This document shows, one piece after another, positions 1 through 11,412 of a stretch of 64,000 nucleotides of DNA. The notes under the pieces are model-generated. The model made no database searches. It was given only the letters and a program-made list of their open reading frames with translations, and was not told where the DNA came from. The stretch is from Alloalcanivorax balearicus MACL04 (GTDB taxonomy: Bacteria; Pseudomonadota; Gammaproteobacteria; Pseudomonadales; Alcanivoracaceae). Position 1 is the stretch's first letter, and every line of letters starts with the position of its first letter. Position numbers and translations under genes: made by a program. The DNA lies in NCBI RefSeq assembly GCF_025532145.1, contig NZ_ARXS01000016.1:1-64000 (forward strand). Direction: 5' to 3'.

Positions 1-29
1 CAGGCAAGCTTCCCACAGCGGCTTCGTAG
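1..29. repeat. Chromosomal REP unit, cut by window edge
   Basis: Right half of the dispersed REP palindrome, with a core like AAGCTTCCCACAGCGGCTTC. It belongs to the same family found at twelve other intergenic sites in this window. It lies just upstream of mnmC. Confidence 0.7.
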
Positions 30-119
30 TTACTCCTGGTTCCGTGCAAACGCCAGACCCGCATCGTGATAAACTCGCCGGCGCGATCGAAAGCCCAATT
101 CTGAGGAGAGCCTCCGCCC

Positions 120-1994
120 ATGTCCAACGGCGAATCCGACCGTGACTTCGAACCCCTGCAACCGGCCCGGCTGGATTGGCAGGCGGACACGCCGGTGGCG
201 ACGGATTTCGATGATCCGTACTTCTCCCGTCAGGACGGCATGGCGGAAAGCGACTACGTGTTCCTGCAAGGCAACCGTTTGCAGGAACGTTTTCGGGCGC
301 TGCGTCCCGGGCAGCATTTCGTTATTGGCGAAACCGGTTTCGGTACCGGCCTGAACATGCTGTTGGCGGCGCGCCTGTTCCTGCGACTGGCGCCGGAAGA
401 CACCCTGCTGGATCTGCTGTCGGTGGAAAAACACCCCCTGCACGCCGAGGATCTGGCTCGCGCCCTGGCCCACTGGCCGGATCTGGCCGATCTGGCGGCG
501 CCCTTGCAGCGGCAGTACCCACCACCCTGCCCCGGCTACCATCGCCTGCAACTGCATCCGCGGGTGCGCCTCACCCTGATGTACGGCGAGGCCACCGCCC
601 AGTGGCGGCATTGCCACAGTACCGTGGACGCCTGGTTCCTGGACGGCTTCGCGCCGTCCCGCAATCCGGACATGTGGCGGCCGGAGCTGTTCCGGCAATT
701 GGCCCGGCTGAGCCGCCCCGGTGCCACTTTCGCCACCTTCACCGCCGCCGGCGTGGTGCGTCGCGGCTTGCAGGAAGCGGGCTTTCAGGTGCGTCGCATC
801 GACGGCTTCGGCCATAAACGCCACATGGCGGTGGGCGAATTCGGCGACCACAACTGGACCGCCCGGCATTGGCAGCGTGGCCATGCGGTGATCGCCGGGG
901 CCGGCCTGGCCGGCGCCAGCAGCGCCCGGGCACTGGCCGAACGGGGCTGGCGGGTAACGGTGCTGGACCCGGCCGGCATTGCCCAAGGCGCCTCCGGCAA
1001 TCTGGCCGGCGTGGTCTACTCGACGCCCAGTGCTCATCTGACACCGCAGAACCGCTTCTATCAGATGAGTTACGTGCACGCACTGCGCTGGCTGAACCGG
1101 TTTGAGTTTCCCGGGCCGGAACAGGGCCGTCTGAACGGCGTGGTGCAGTATCCGGTGGATCAACGTCAGCAGGACAAGTTGGACGGGGCCCTGGAAAGCG
1201 GAGCCTGGCCCGATACCCTGCTGACGCCCCGGGAAGATGGCGGCATGCTGCTCGCCGGCGGCGGCTATCTACGCCCGGGCGCCTGGTGCGAGACACTGCT
1301 GGATCACCCGGCCATCGAAGTGCGCCGGGACAAGGTCACCGGTTATGTGGCCGGCGACCCGGTGCGCGTGTCCCTGCAGGGAGGTGGCGAATTGGAGGGC
1401 GACACGCTGATCCTGGCCACCGCCGCCCAGGCCCGCCGTTTCGACGATCTGCATTGGCTGCCGCTCAAGATCATTCGCGGGCAGGTCAGCTACTGCCGGG
1501 CCACCGAAGCCAGCGCCAAGTGGCAACAGGCCCGCTGTCATGGCGGCTATCTGACACCGGCGGTGGACGGCCTGCATTGCGTCGGCGCCACCTTTGATCT
1601 GCACGATGACAACCCTCGGCCCAGTGACCATCACGATCAGGTGAATCTGCTGCAGCTAAAGCAGTACTTACCGGAAGCGTGGCGGGAACTGGGCGGCGAG
1701 CACATCGAAGTGGTGGATCGGCGGGTGGCGTTCCGCTGCCAAAGCAACGACTTCCTGCCACTGTGCGGCCCGCAGCCCCGGGTGCTGGGTCCGATTCTGG
1801 ATGAAGCGCCCGGCGTTTGGCTGAATCTGGCCCACGGCAGCCGGGGTATCACCGGCACGCCCTTGTGCGCGGATCTGCTGGCGGACCGGCTTAGCGGCTT
1901 GCCGCTGCCGGTGGATGACACTCTGGCGGAAGCCCTGGCGCCGGTGCGTTTCCTGCACCGCCAGCGGCGCAAGAAGCGGCCCCGGCGGGCATAG
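120..1994 (+). CDS. mnmC: Bifunctional tRNA mnm5s2U34 methyltransferase / FAD-dependent cmnm5s2U34 oxidoreductase MnmC
   Basis: Catalyses the last two steps of 5-methylaminomethyl-2-thiouridine formation at wobble U34. The FAD domain removes the carboxymethyl group and the methyltransferase domain methylates the resulting amine. The N-terminal ~240 residues carry the SAM-binding segment GETGFGTGLNML (about residues 70-81) and the DAWFLDGFAPSRNPDMW signature. From about residue 258 a Rossmann FAD motif (AGAGLAGASSARALAERGW) starts the oxidoreductase half, and the C-terminal HGSRGITGTPL segment is typical of its FAD-binding end. At 624 residues it is close to the usual fused length of about 660. 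The ATG at 120 follows a GAGGAG ribosome site. It is the only plus-strand gene here before the toxin-antitoxin pair. Confidence 0.96.
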   Translation: MSNGESDRDFEPLQPARLDWQADTPVATDFDDPYFSRQDGMAESDYVFLQGNRLQERFRALRPGQHFVIGETGFGTGLNMLLAARLFLRLAPEDTLLDLLSVEKHPLHAEDLARALAHWPDLADLAAPLQRQYPPPCPGYHRLQLHPRVRLTLMYGEATAQWRHCHSTVDAWFLDGFAPSRNPDMWRPELFRQLARLSRPGATFATFTAAGVVRRGLQEAGFQVRRIDGFGHKRHMAVGEFGDHNWTARHWQRGHAVIAGAGLAGASSARALAERGWRVTVLDPAGIAQGASGNLAGVVYSTPSAHLTPQNRFYQMSYVHALRWLNRFEFPGPEQGRLNGVVQYPVDQRQQDKLDGALESGAWPDTLLTPREDGGMLLAGGGYLRPGAWCETLLDHPAIEVRRDKVTGYVAGDPVRVSLQGGGELEGDTLILATAAQARRFDDLHWLPLKIIRGQVSYCRATEASAKWQQARCHGGYLTPAVDGLHCVGATFDLHDDNPRPSDHHDQVNLLQLKQYLPEAWRELGGEHIEVVDRRVAFRCQSNDFLPLCGPQPRVLGPILDEAPGVWLNLAHGSRGITGTPLCADLLADRLSGLPLPVDDTLAEALAPVRFLHRQRRKKRPRRA

Positions 1995-2021
1995 GAACGA
2001 TTTGCTGGCACGTCTACACGC

Positions 2022-2095
2022 CAATTCGCGAGCAAGCTCGCTTCCCACAGATAGGGACTACGAAGCCGCTGTGGGAAGCGAGCTTGCTCGCGAAT
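2022..2095. repeat. Chromosomal REP pair (BIME)
   Basis: Two head-to-head REP units (ATTCGCGAGCAAGCTCGCTT and its inverse) separated by a short GGGACTACGAAGCC segment. They lie between the convergent ends of mnmC and yheU and could form a bidirectional terminator-like hairpin. Confidence 0.8.
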
Positions 2096-2135
2096 GGCTG
2101 TCTCCATATGCCATCGATGTGGCACCAATCTGAAT

Positions 2136-2348
2136 TCAGGACACCATCACCAGGTCCACGGACTCGGTGGCTTCATCGAACATCAGCCGGCACTCGCCCC
2201 GCTCCAGCATGCGGCGCACCTGCTCCACCTTGGTGACCAGCGACACTTCCTGTTCGCCATAGTCGGTACCGTCACGGGTCACGTATTCCTCAATCAGATT
2301 GGTGAGGGTCTCGGCACTCACTTCCCGCCAGGGCACTTCGATCGGCAT
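2136..2348 (-). CDS. yheU: YheU family protein (UPF0270)
   Basis: A 70-residue protein of the widespread gammaproteobacterial UPF0270/YheU family, whose function is not established. The recognisable signature is the IPW-type start (IEVPW), followed by LxNLIEEYVTRDGTDYGEQE and a charged helix VTKVEQVRRMLERGE. Length and motif order match the family (about 70-75 residues). It lies 9 bp downstream of the lysozyme-like lipoprotein gene on the same strand, so the two may be cotranscribed. It ends convergently towards mnmC across a REP pair. Confidence 0.9.
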   Translation of the reverse strand: MPIEVPWREVSAETLTNLIEEYVTRDGTDYGEQEVSLVTKVEQVRRMLERGECRLMFDEATESVDLVMVS

Positions 2349-2357
2349 TTCCCCTCC

Positions 2358-2936
2358 TCAACGCCCGCAACGGGCCATCTGCGCCCGGTACTGATCGGCC
2401 ATGGCAGCGGCCCGGCGGGCGGATCGTTGCATGTAGGGTTTGTTTTTCCATACGCCGCGAGAATAGCCGCCGTGGCCGGCGTAATAAGCCAGGTACAGGT
2501 GGTAGGCATCGTTCAACGGGATGCCGTTACGCACATGGCTCTGGTAGTGGTACCAGCCGACGAAGTGCACCGCGTCGGCGAAATCAGAGCGCTTGGCTCC
2601 CCGGCGACCGGTCTCCTTCTGATACCAGGCCCAGGTGCCGTCCAGCGCCTGCGGGTAGCCGTAGGCACTGGAAGGACGCTTCCAGGGGATGATCCACAAC
2701 AATTTGGTGCGCGGCGGTTTGATCCGGGCCTGGAAGCCGGATTCCTTGTAGATCGTCGCCATCAGGATCGGTACCGGCACGCCGAATTCCTTCTCGGTGC
2801 GCTTGGCGGCCTTGTACCAATTATTGAACCACCCCCCTTTCTGATCGAACACGGCGCAAACGTTTTCGGTCTGGGTCGGGGTGGACGCGCAGCCCGCCAG
2901 TCCGACCAGCAACAGCGCCAACAACAGGGCTCGCAT
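2358..2936 (-). CDS. Lysozyme-like (SLT-fold) lipoprotein
   Basis: Predicted outer-membrane lipoprotein of 192 residues. From the chosen ATG the protein starts with a short hydrophobic leader and the lipobox LAGC (mature Cys near residue 16). The rest resembles the transglycosylase/lysozyme-like SLT fold: MATIYKESGFQARIKPPRTK contains the expected catalytic Glu after a Tyr-Lys, and AYGYPQALDGTWAWYQ and LAYYAGHGGYSRG match conserved SLT-family segments. It would cleave or bind peptidoglycan in the periplasm. The open frame extends upstream to 3254, but that part is arginine-rich read-through of a REP region. An in-frame ATG at 2966 is an alternative start giving a slightly longer leader. Sits between ligA and yheU. 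Confidence 0.85.
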   Translation of the reverse strand: MRALLLALLLVGLAGCASTPTQTENVCAVFDQKGGWFNNWYKAAKRTEKEFGVPVPILMATIYKESGFQARIKPPRTKLLWIIPWKRPSSAYGYPQALDGTWAWYQKETGRRGAKRSDFADAVHFVGWYHYQSHVRNGIPLNDAYHLYLAYYAGHGGYSRGVWKNKPYMQRSARRAAAMADQYRAQMARCGR

Positions 2937-3022
2937 GGGTAACCTCGGAATTCTGGTTTGCGACATGGTAGCGGTTGGCCTCCGGAAAGGGAAAACGGGA
3001 ATCGCGTGCGGCCCGCGGACCG

Positions 3023-3126
3023 GACTACGAAGCCACTGTGGGAGCTTGTCCGGGCGGCGGGCCGCTGCAAGCGAACACCTCACACCAGAGACCGCATTCG
3101 CCAGCAGGCTGGCTCCCACAGCGGCA
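3023..3126. repeat. Chromosomal REP pair
   Basis: Two REP units in opposite orientation: CTACGAAGCCACTGTGGGAG, and ATTCGCCAGCAGGCTGGCTC followed by CCACAGCGG. They fill the space between ligA and the lysozyme-like lipoprotein gene. Confidence 0.75.
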
Positions 3127-3133
3127 TCCCGCC

Positions 3134-5470
<2,337 letters not shown>

Positions 5471-5557
5471 CTACAGGCGCTGGGGGGCGGTTTTAACATG
5501 CTCGATGAATTCATGGCCGTGGCCAGTCTATTGATCGTGGAGATATGAATTCGCGCT

Positions 5558-5678
5558 GATTCGCTGCCCAGGCAGCTTCCCACAGAGAAGGCTACGGAGC
5601 CGCTGTGGGAGCTTGCCTTGCAAGCGAATCGGCCTCTCCGCAACAGATTCGCTTGCAAGGCAAGCTCCTACAGTGGTC
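5558..5678. repeat. Chromosomal REP cluster (three units)
   Basis: Three REP units with alternating orientation between zipA and ligA, for example GCTGTGGGAGCTTGCCTTGC and TTGCAAGGCAAGCTCCTACA. The palindromes could attenuate transcription from zipA into ligA. Confidence 0.75.
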
Positions 5679-5693
5679 TTGAGGCCTCCGATC

Positions 5694-6623
5694 TCAGCTA
5701 TGAGATACGCGCTGGCGCCGTTCGAACTCCTGCACGCGCTGGCGCAGATGTTCCATGGTCTGTGGCGTCAGTACGCTGTGCTGCTCGTCACGCAGGTCGC
5801 CATACAGCCCTTCAGCCATGCGCCGGCCAGTGGTGAGCATGCGATCCAGCGCCGCCAGCGGATCCTGCGGCCCCGGCAACTGCATGAAGAAAGTAATGCC
5901 GGCGAATTCCTGCTCTTCCATGGTCTGGATATCGAAGGTACCCGGCTCCACCGCGTTGGCCACGGAGAATTCCGGATACTCGTCGCCTTGCCGATGACGA
6001 TGGAAGATGTCCATCTCACCGAAGCGCAGGCCGCATTCCAGCAGATAACGGAGCATCGCCTCGCCGTCGAAACGGTCCGGGCGGCGCGCGATCAGATGGA
6101 ACACGATCACTTCCTGCACCTGCCGTTCCGGCGGTGGCGCATCACGACGGGGCTGGCGGGCTTCGGCCCGGGCCCGGGGGGCCTCGCGAGCCGGTTGCGG
6201 TTGCGCTTCCAGCTCGTCCTCCGGCAGATCCCGGCTGGCGCGCATGGACGGCAGAGACTCTTCCCGCTCCGGCTCCAGCTCGGCCTCATCATCGAACAGA
6301 TTCTGCTGTTCCGCCCGCCGTCCGGCCATGTCGTCCGGCGATGCCTCTTCTTCCATCATGATCGGCGGATCATCACGGTCCTCCGGCAACGGTTCGCCGT
6401 CGGCGCCGCGACGGATCACCCGGGGGCGACCGATCACTTCCGGGTTGCTGTCGAGAAAGTCGTCTTCTTCATCATCCTCGCCGGCGGCACGACGGAAACG
6501 GCGATCGATGCGCATACGCAAGCGCCCGTGCCGTTCGCGGATCATTCTTCGCACACCGTCGGCCAGAATCAGCAGAATCAGAATAACCAGAATGCCGATC
6601 AGTGTTTCCAAATTCAGGCCCAT
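5694..6623 (-). CDS. zipA: Cell division protein ZipA
   Basis: Membrane anchor that tethers FtsZ to the inner membrane at the division site. One N-terminal membrane helix (LETLIGILVILILLILADGV) is followed by a basic patch, then a long acidic/proline-rich linker (about residues 45-165). The C-terminal ~140 residues are the FtsZ-binding domain, starting near EVIVFHLIARRPDRFDGEAM and including FGEMDIFHRH and FFMQLPGPQDPLAALDRML. The start at 6623 is chosen because AAGGAAGGGG lies 4 nt upstream; an upstream in-frame start at 6650 lacks such a site. 309 residues. Lies between smc and ligA. Confidence 0.95.
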   Translation of the reverse strand: MGLNLETLIGILVILILLILADGVRRMIRERHGRLRMRIDRRFRRAAGEDDEEDDFLDSNPEVIGRPRVIRRGADGEPLPEDRDDPPIMMEEEASPDDMAGRRAEQQNLFDDEAELEPEREESLPSMRASRDLPEDELEAQPQPAREAPRARAEARQPRRDAPPPERQVQEVIVFHLIARRPDRFDGEAMLRYLLECGLRFGEMDIFHRHRQGDEYPEFSVANAVEPGTFDIQTMEEQEFAGITFFMQLPGPQDPLAALDRMLTTGRRMAEGLYGDLRDEQHSVLTPQTMEHLRQRVQEFERRQRVSHS

Positions 6624-6867
6624 TTGCCCCTTCCTTAGCGTGTGCCCCAAGCGGACACCACATTAGGGTTGAACGTCGAGTTCAGTGAACTGCTTATAAT
6701 CATTCGCTACACGCCCGCCGCTGTCAAAGCGCTATCCGCATGGAAGCCGGGCGATTCACGCCGATAAGGTAAAACTTCTTAAGAGCGTGTCCTGGTTACA
6801 TAAAAATATAAGCAGTTTAACGGCCCGGCGGCCCCGGGCCTGTTTGTCTCTTGTTACATCATCGCGG

Positions 6868-9800
6868 TTACATGGCCGCCATTTCAGCGGCCTCTTCCAC
6901 GTCCACGGAGACCAGACGCGAGGCGCCGGGCTCGTGCATGGTCACGCCCATCAGAGCGTGGGCCATTTCCATGGCGATCTTGTTGTGGGTGATATAAATG
7001 AACTGCACCCGGGACGACATTTCCTGCACCAGATTACAGAAACGACCCACATTGGCATCGTCCAAAGGCGCGTCCACCTCATCCAACAGACAGAACGGTG
7101 CCGGGTTGAGTTCAAAAATACTGAACACCAGCGACAAGGCGGTGAGGGCCTTTTCGCCCCCGGACAGCAGGTGAATGGTGCTGTTGCGCTTGCCCGGTGG
7201 CCTCGCCATGATCGCCACGCCGGTATCCAGCAGATCCTCGCCGGTCAGCTCCAGGTAAGCGTGCCCGCCACCGAACACCTTCGGGAACAGCGCCTGCAGC
7301 CCTTTGTTGATGCGGTCGAAGTACTCCTTGAAGCGGGTCCGGGTCTCGCGATCGATCTTGCGAATGGCATTGTCCAGGGTACGCAGCGCGTCTTCCAGAT
7401 CCTCGTTCTGCCGATCCAGATATTGCTTGCGCTCGGACTGTTGCTGATATTCGTCGATGGCGGCCAGGTTGATCTGACCGAGCCGGGCAATACGCTGGGC
7501 GATCTGCTCCAGATCCTGATTCCAGGCCTGCTCGTCGGCGTCCTCCGGCAAATTGGCGAGTACCGTTTCCAGATCGAAGTGCTGCTCGCTGAGTTGTTCA
7601 GCCACGGTCTGCCGGCGGGTGCTCAGTTCCTGCCACAGCATGCGCTTCTGGCTGATGGCGTCACGCACTTCCTGGGCCTGACGCTCGAACTGGCCACGGC
7701 GGCCTTCCAGATCGCGCATCTGGTGTTCCACCTCTTCCAGCTTCCGGCGGGCGTCGGCCAGCTTCTGCTCCGCCTCCAGGCGCAGCTCCAGTTTTTCTTC
7801 CAACTGCTGTTGCAGTTCCAGGCCGAGGTCGTCGCCGCCCTCGCTGAGCTGGCTTTCCAGCAGCGCCTTGCGCTCGGCCAGGCTGGCCACCTGGCCTTCC
7901 AGACGGGCCAGGTTTTGACGCAGGGCATCCGCCTGGGTACGGGCCCCCTGGGCCTCCATGGCCAGTTGGTGGGCCTGATCGCGATGCTGCCGCGCCTGTT
8001 GCCGCGCTTCGTCCAGACGCAGGCGGTAATCGTCGCGCCGCGACAGCAACGCCTCGCGCTCGCCGGAGTCCTGCTCCATGGCGTCCAGGGCTTCCGCCAG
8101 CACCGTCCGCGCTTCCTTGATCTGTTCCTGTTCCTGCTCGAGCTGACCGCGGGTTTCCTCCAGCTCGCGGCCAAGCCGTTCCTGGCGCATGGTGATCTGC
8201 TCCAGGCGCACCTGGCGGGCACTGACCTGGGCGTTGACCTCGCCCAGTTCCCGGCTCAGCCGGCTGCCCTGGCGCTGGGTTTCCTCGCGCTCTTCCTCCA
8301 GCGCCGCCACCTGCTCGCGGTTTTCTTCCAGTCGCGCCTTGAGATCTTCCACCGTGGTGGTCAGGGTTTCGATCTGCTCTTCCAGCGCTTCCAGTTGCCG
8401 GCGGCGTTCCAGAATGCCCGCTTCCTGATCCTGTTCCCGCACCACGCGCAGCCAGTCCGGCCCCAGCCAGATGCCGTCGCGGGTGACCACCGACTCACCG
8501 GGGCTCAACTGCCCCCGCAGGGACAGCGCTCCGGGCAGATCTTCCACCGCATAAACCCCGGCCAGCAGCCCTTCCGGAGCATTGCCGGAGACCTTGTCCC
8601 GTAACGGCGTGCCTGTTTTTCCGGTATGGCCGCCGGCGGCGGCCGAACCCGGCTGGACCATGGCAACACGGCCGTGGGTCAGGTCCGCCAGCCAGTCGCC
8701 GACCTGGTCCAGACCTTCCACGGCCACCGCCTGCAGGGCATCGCCGAGCACCGCTTCCACCGCTTTTTCCCAGCCCTCGGCCACGTTGATGCGGTCCGCC
8801 AGGCGTGGATGGTCGTCCAGTTCGTGGCGGGTGAGCCATTCGCTCACCGCGCCGTCATCGCCCATGGCCGCTTTCTGCAGTGCCTCCAGGGAGGTATGGC
8901 GGCCGCGCAGGGTTTGCAGCCGCTCGCGGGCTTCATCCAGCTCGCGGCCACGATCGCCGTTTTGGCGGCGCAGCTGGTTGATCTCATCCTGCAGCCGCTC
9001 GCTGCTCATCTCGCTCTCTTCACGCTGCATCTGCAGCTCGGCCACCTGCTCCTGAAACTCACGCATCTCGGTGGCCAGCGGGCCGGAGTCCAGGGACTCC
9101 TGCTCCTTGTCGAGCCGTCCCATGCGATCACGCAGGCGCTCGATGGATTTTTCCAGATGCTGGATGCGGGACTGTTCCACCTCCGCCTGGCGGCGTGACT
9201 CGCCGGCCCGGTTATTGAAGGTCTCCCACTCCTGCTGCCACTCCTGCATGGCCTCCTCGGCCAGGGTCAGCGTCTCGGTGGCGCTGTCCTGCAGCTCGCC
9301 GCTTTCTTCCAGCCGCGGTTCCAGCTCCGCCAGCTGTTCCTCCAGCATGGCCAGCTTTTCGCCGTCCAGCCGCTGGTGCTCATCGGCCTCTTTCCAGCTG
9401 GCCCGGACCTGCTCGAACTCTTCGTGCAACTGCTGATGGCGCTCGCGCTGGTGCTGGATGCTCTGCTCCAGCCGCGCCACCTCGGCGCCGAGCGCGTAAA
9501 AGTGCTGCTGAACCTGATTGAAGTGCTCCTGCGCTTCGTTATGCCCTTCGCGCAGCCGCTCGATCTCGGCGTCCACGTGGCGCTGCTCAGCCACCTTGGC
9601 TTCCATGCTCACGTCCAGCTCACCGATCACGTGATCCAGCTGCTTGACCTGATGATCCAGGCCCTGCCAGCGCAAGGCTTTGAGCTGAGCGCCCTTGTGG
9701 CGCTCCTCTTCCTTGTACTGCTTGTATTTCTCCGCCGCGGCGGCCTGACGGCTGAGGCGCTCCAGTTGCCGTTCCAGTTCCTCGCGAATGTCGGTCAGGC

Positions 9801-10377
9801 GCTCCAGGTTCTCCCGGGTGCGGCGCATGCGGTTCTCGGTCTCACGGCGGCGGGCCTTGTACTTGGAGATGCCAGCGGCCTCCTCGATGTACACCCGCAA
9901 CTCTTCCGGCTTCGCCTCGATCAACCGGGAGATCATGCCCTGCTCGATGATGGCGTAACTGCGGGGGCCGAGACCGGTGCCCATGAAGATATCGGAAATG
10001 TCCTTGCGGCGGCACTTGGCGCCGTTGAGGAAGTAATTGGACTGGCCGTCCCGGGTCACCAGGCGCCGCACCGAGATTTCGCTGAACTTGCCGTACTCGC
10101 CCTGGATCTTGCCCTCGGCGTTGTCGAACACCAGCTCGATGGAGGCCTGCGCCACCGGTTTGCGGGAGTTGGAGCCGTTGAAGATCACGTCCGCCATGGA
10201 CTCGCCGCGCAAATGCTTGGCGGAGGACTCCCCCATCACCCAGCGCACGGCGTCGATGATATTGGACTTGCCACAGCCATTGGGCCCCACCACGGCGGTG
10301 AGGTTATCCGGGAACAGGGCCGTCGTGGGATCCACGAACGACTTGAACCCCGCCAGCTTGATGCTTTTCAGTCTCAT
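6868..10377 (-). CDS. smc: Chromosome segregation ATPase Smc
   Basis: Structural-maintenance-of-chromosomes ATPase, the core of the condensin-like complex that organises and segregates the nucleoid. N-terminal head with Walker A GPNGCGKSN (about residues 32-40) and the SYAIIEQGMIS region. Two long coiled-coil arms rich in Glu/Gln/Arg are separated by a hinge around residues 500-640. The C-terminal head has the ABC signature LLSGGEKALTALSL and Walker B CLLDEVDAPLDDANV. 1169 residues is normal for bacterial Smc. It opens the smc-zipA-ligA unit; the smc-zipA spacing is about 245 bp, long enough for a separate promoter. Confidence 0.97.
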   Translation of the reverse strand: MRLKSIKLAGFKSFVDPTTALFPDNLTAVVGPNGCGKSNIIDAVRWVMGESSAKHLRGESMADVIFNGSNSRKPVAQASIELVFDNAEGKIQGEYGKFSEISVRRLVTRDGQSNYFLNGAKCRRKDISDIFMGTGLGPRSYAIIEQGMISRLIEAKPEELRVYIEEAAGISKYKARRRETENRMRRTRENLERLTDIREELERQLERLSRQAAAAEKYKQYKEEERHKGAQLKALRWQGLDHQVKQLDHVIGELDVSMEAKVAEQRHVDAEIERLREGHNEAQEHFNQVQQHFYALGAEVARLEQSIQHQRERHQQLHEEFEQVRASWKEADEHQRLDGEKLAMLEEQLAELEPRLEESGELQDSATETLTLAEEAMQEWQQEWETFNNRAGESRRQAEVEQSRIQHLEKSIERLRDRMGRLDKEQESLDSGPLATEMREFQEQVAELQMQREESEMSSERLQDEINQLRRQNGDRGRELDEARERLQTLRGRHTSLEALQKAAMGDDGAVSEWLTRHELDDHPRLADRINVAEGWEKAVEAVLGDALQAVAVEGLDQVGDWLADLTHGRVAMVQPGSAAAGGHTGKTGTPLRDKVSGNAPEGLLAGVYAVEDLPGALSLRGQLSPGESVVTRDGIWLGPDWLRVVREQDQEAGILERRRQLEALEEQIETLTTTVEDLKARLEENREQVAALEEEREETQRQGSRLSRELGEVNAQVSARQVRLEQITMRQERLGRELEETRGQLEQEQEQIKEARTVLAEALDAMEQDSGEREALLSRRDDYRLRLDEARQQARQHRDQAHQLAMEAQGARTQADALRQNLARLEGQVASLAERKALLESQLSEGGDDLGLELQQQLEEKLELRLEAEQKLADARRKLEEVEHQMRDLEGRRGQFERQAQEVRDAISQKRMLWQELSTRRQTVAEQLSEQHFDLETVLANLPEDADEQAWNQDLEQIAQRIARLGQINLAAIDEYQQQSERKQYLDRQNEDLEDALRTLDNAIRKIDRETRTRFKEYFDRINKGLQALFPKVFGGGHAYLELTGEDLLDTGVAIMARPPGKRNSTIHLLSGGEKALTALSLVFSIFELNPAPFCLLDEVDAPLDDANVGRFCNLVQEMSSRVQFIYITHNKIAMEMAHALMGVTMHEPGASRLVSVDVEEAAEMAAM

Positions 10378-10672
10378 AGAGTGCGCTACTCGCTTCCCGC
10401 GAACCGTCCCTGCCCGGCCACGCCGTCGCCGGCCACGGACAAACCGTTTAAACCGGTTAGTCTAGCGACATGCCGCCCTGAATTCATCACACAAAGGGCG
10501 TAGGAGGGAGGATGAGCTCTCAAACTCTTCCATGCGCATAAAAACACATATTTATAAAGGCATGGCTTACGCCCTCTTGCGGGCCGGGCCTACAGACCTT
10601 TCCGATTTGGCCGACAGACCCGCCGGCCCCCTGCCCCGATACTAAGCTGGATCACACCAGCGAGCATTTGCC

Positions 10673-11071
10673 ATGAACGGCCCCGACGCCTCCGGTTCCC
10701 CTGGTCGGAAACCCTGTTCCGATTCCGAACCTTACAGCCTTGACAGCCGTATCCAAAAGGATACAATTCGGACTTATACCGTACTGGACACTCAGGCGTT
10801 TCGCCTCTGGTTGTCCAAAGTGAGGGACCCGGTTGGCAAGGCCGCGTTGCTCCGCCGGCTGGACCGCTTGCGCAACGGGCAGATCGGCGATCACAAATGC
10901 CTGGGGAAGCAGCTCCACGAAATACGCCTGCACCAGGGGCCAGGCTATCGCGTCTACTACGTGTATCTTGACCCGGTCACCTGCCTGCTGCTGACCGGCG
11001 GCACCAAGGCATCACAGGAGCGGGACATCCGGCGCGCGCAAGCTCTGGCCATGCGGATCACAACACCATAG
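10673..11071 (+). CDS. RelE/HigB-like toxin of a type II toxin-antitoxin system
   Basis: Small basic protein of the RelE/ParE superfamily, in the branch often called addiction module killer proteins: FRLWLSKVRDPVGKAALLRRLDRL, then the strand core EIRLHQGPGYRVYYVYLD and LLLTGGTKASQERDIRRAQALA. These would form the mRNA-interferase fold. The open frame begins at ATG 10673, giving 132 residues. Homologous toxins start just before the segment TVLDTQAF (near 10778), which would give ~97 residues, but no ATG is available there. A near-consensus promoter with a palindrome lies inside the first 95 bp, so the true start is uncertain. The antitoxin gene follows 13 bp downstream. Confidence 0.85.
   Translation: MNGPDASGSPGRKPCSDSEPYSLDSRIQKDTIRTYTVLDTQAFRLWLSKVRDPVGKAALLRRLDRLRNGQIGDHKCLGKQLHEIRLHQGPGYRVYYVYLDPVTCLLLTGGTKASQERDIRRAQALAMRITTP
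10740..10767 (+). promoter_or_regulatory. Sigma-70-like promoter with palindromic operator
   Basis: TTGACA (10740-10745), a 16-bp spacer and TACAAT (10762-10767) form a near-consensus promoter. The palindrome GTATCC-AAAA-GGATAC (10749-10764) occupies the spacer and overlaps the -10 box. This is the layout expected of an autoregulatory operator bound by the antitoxin or toxin-antitoxin complex. Binding by the HTH antitoxin encoded at 11085 is inference. Confidence 0.6.
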
Positions 11072-11084
11072 CGAGGTGACCACC

Positions 11085-11390
11085 ATGAACCGCCCTGACA
11101 ACACACTGAAAGACCTCGGCATCCAACCTTTTGACCTCGCTCGCCATCTGGACAGCGAAGCCACCATTGCCGAATACCTGTCCCAGGTTCTGGCCAGTGG
11201 CGACCACAATGAACTGATCGATGCCATCGGCCACGTGGCCCGTGCCAAGGGGATGAGTGAAATCGCCCGCGCCTCGGGGCTGGGCCGGGAGAGCCTGTAC
11301 AAGGCCCTCAGCCCCGGCGCCAAGCCGCGGTTCGACACTGTGGTGCGAGTATTAAAAGCACTGGGAGTGGAGTTGAAGATTTCCGTGTGA
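11085..11390 (+). CDS. HigA-like antitoxin / putative addiction module antidote
   Basis: Helix-turn-helix antitoxin of the putative addiction-module antidote family. It begins with a short arm that would bind the toxin (FDLARHLDSEATIAEYLSQVL). The DNA-binding domain follows (MSEIARASGLGRESLYKALSPGAKPRFDTVVRVLKALGVEL). The ATG at 11085 is chosen because GCGAGGTG lies 5-6 nt upstream; an in-frame GTG at 11076 is part of that ribosome site. The encoded protein has 101 residues. It follows the toxin gene, the toxin-first order usual for this group, and probably represses the promoter at 10740. Confidence 0.9.
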   Translation: MNRPDNTLKDLGIQPFDLARHLDSEATIAEYLSQVLASGDHNELIDAIGHVARAKGMSEIARASGLGRESLYKALSPGAKPRFDTVVRVLKALGVELKISV

Positions 11391-11412
11391 GGGAGTCTTA
11401 CAAGGCCCCTGG

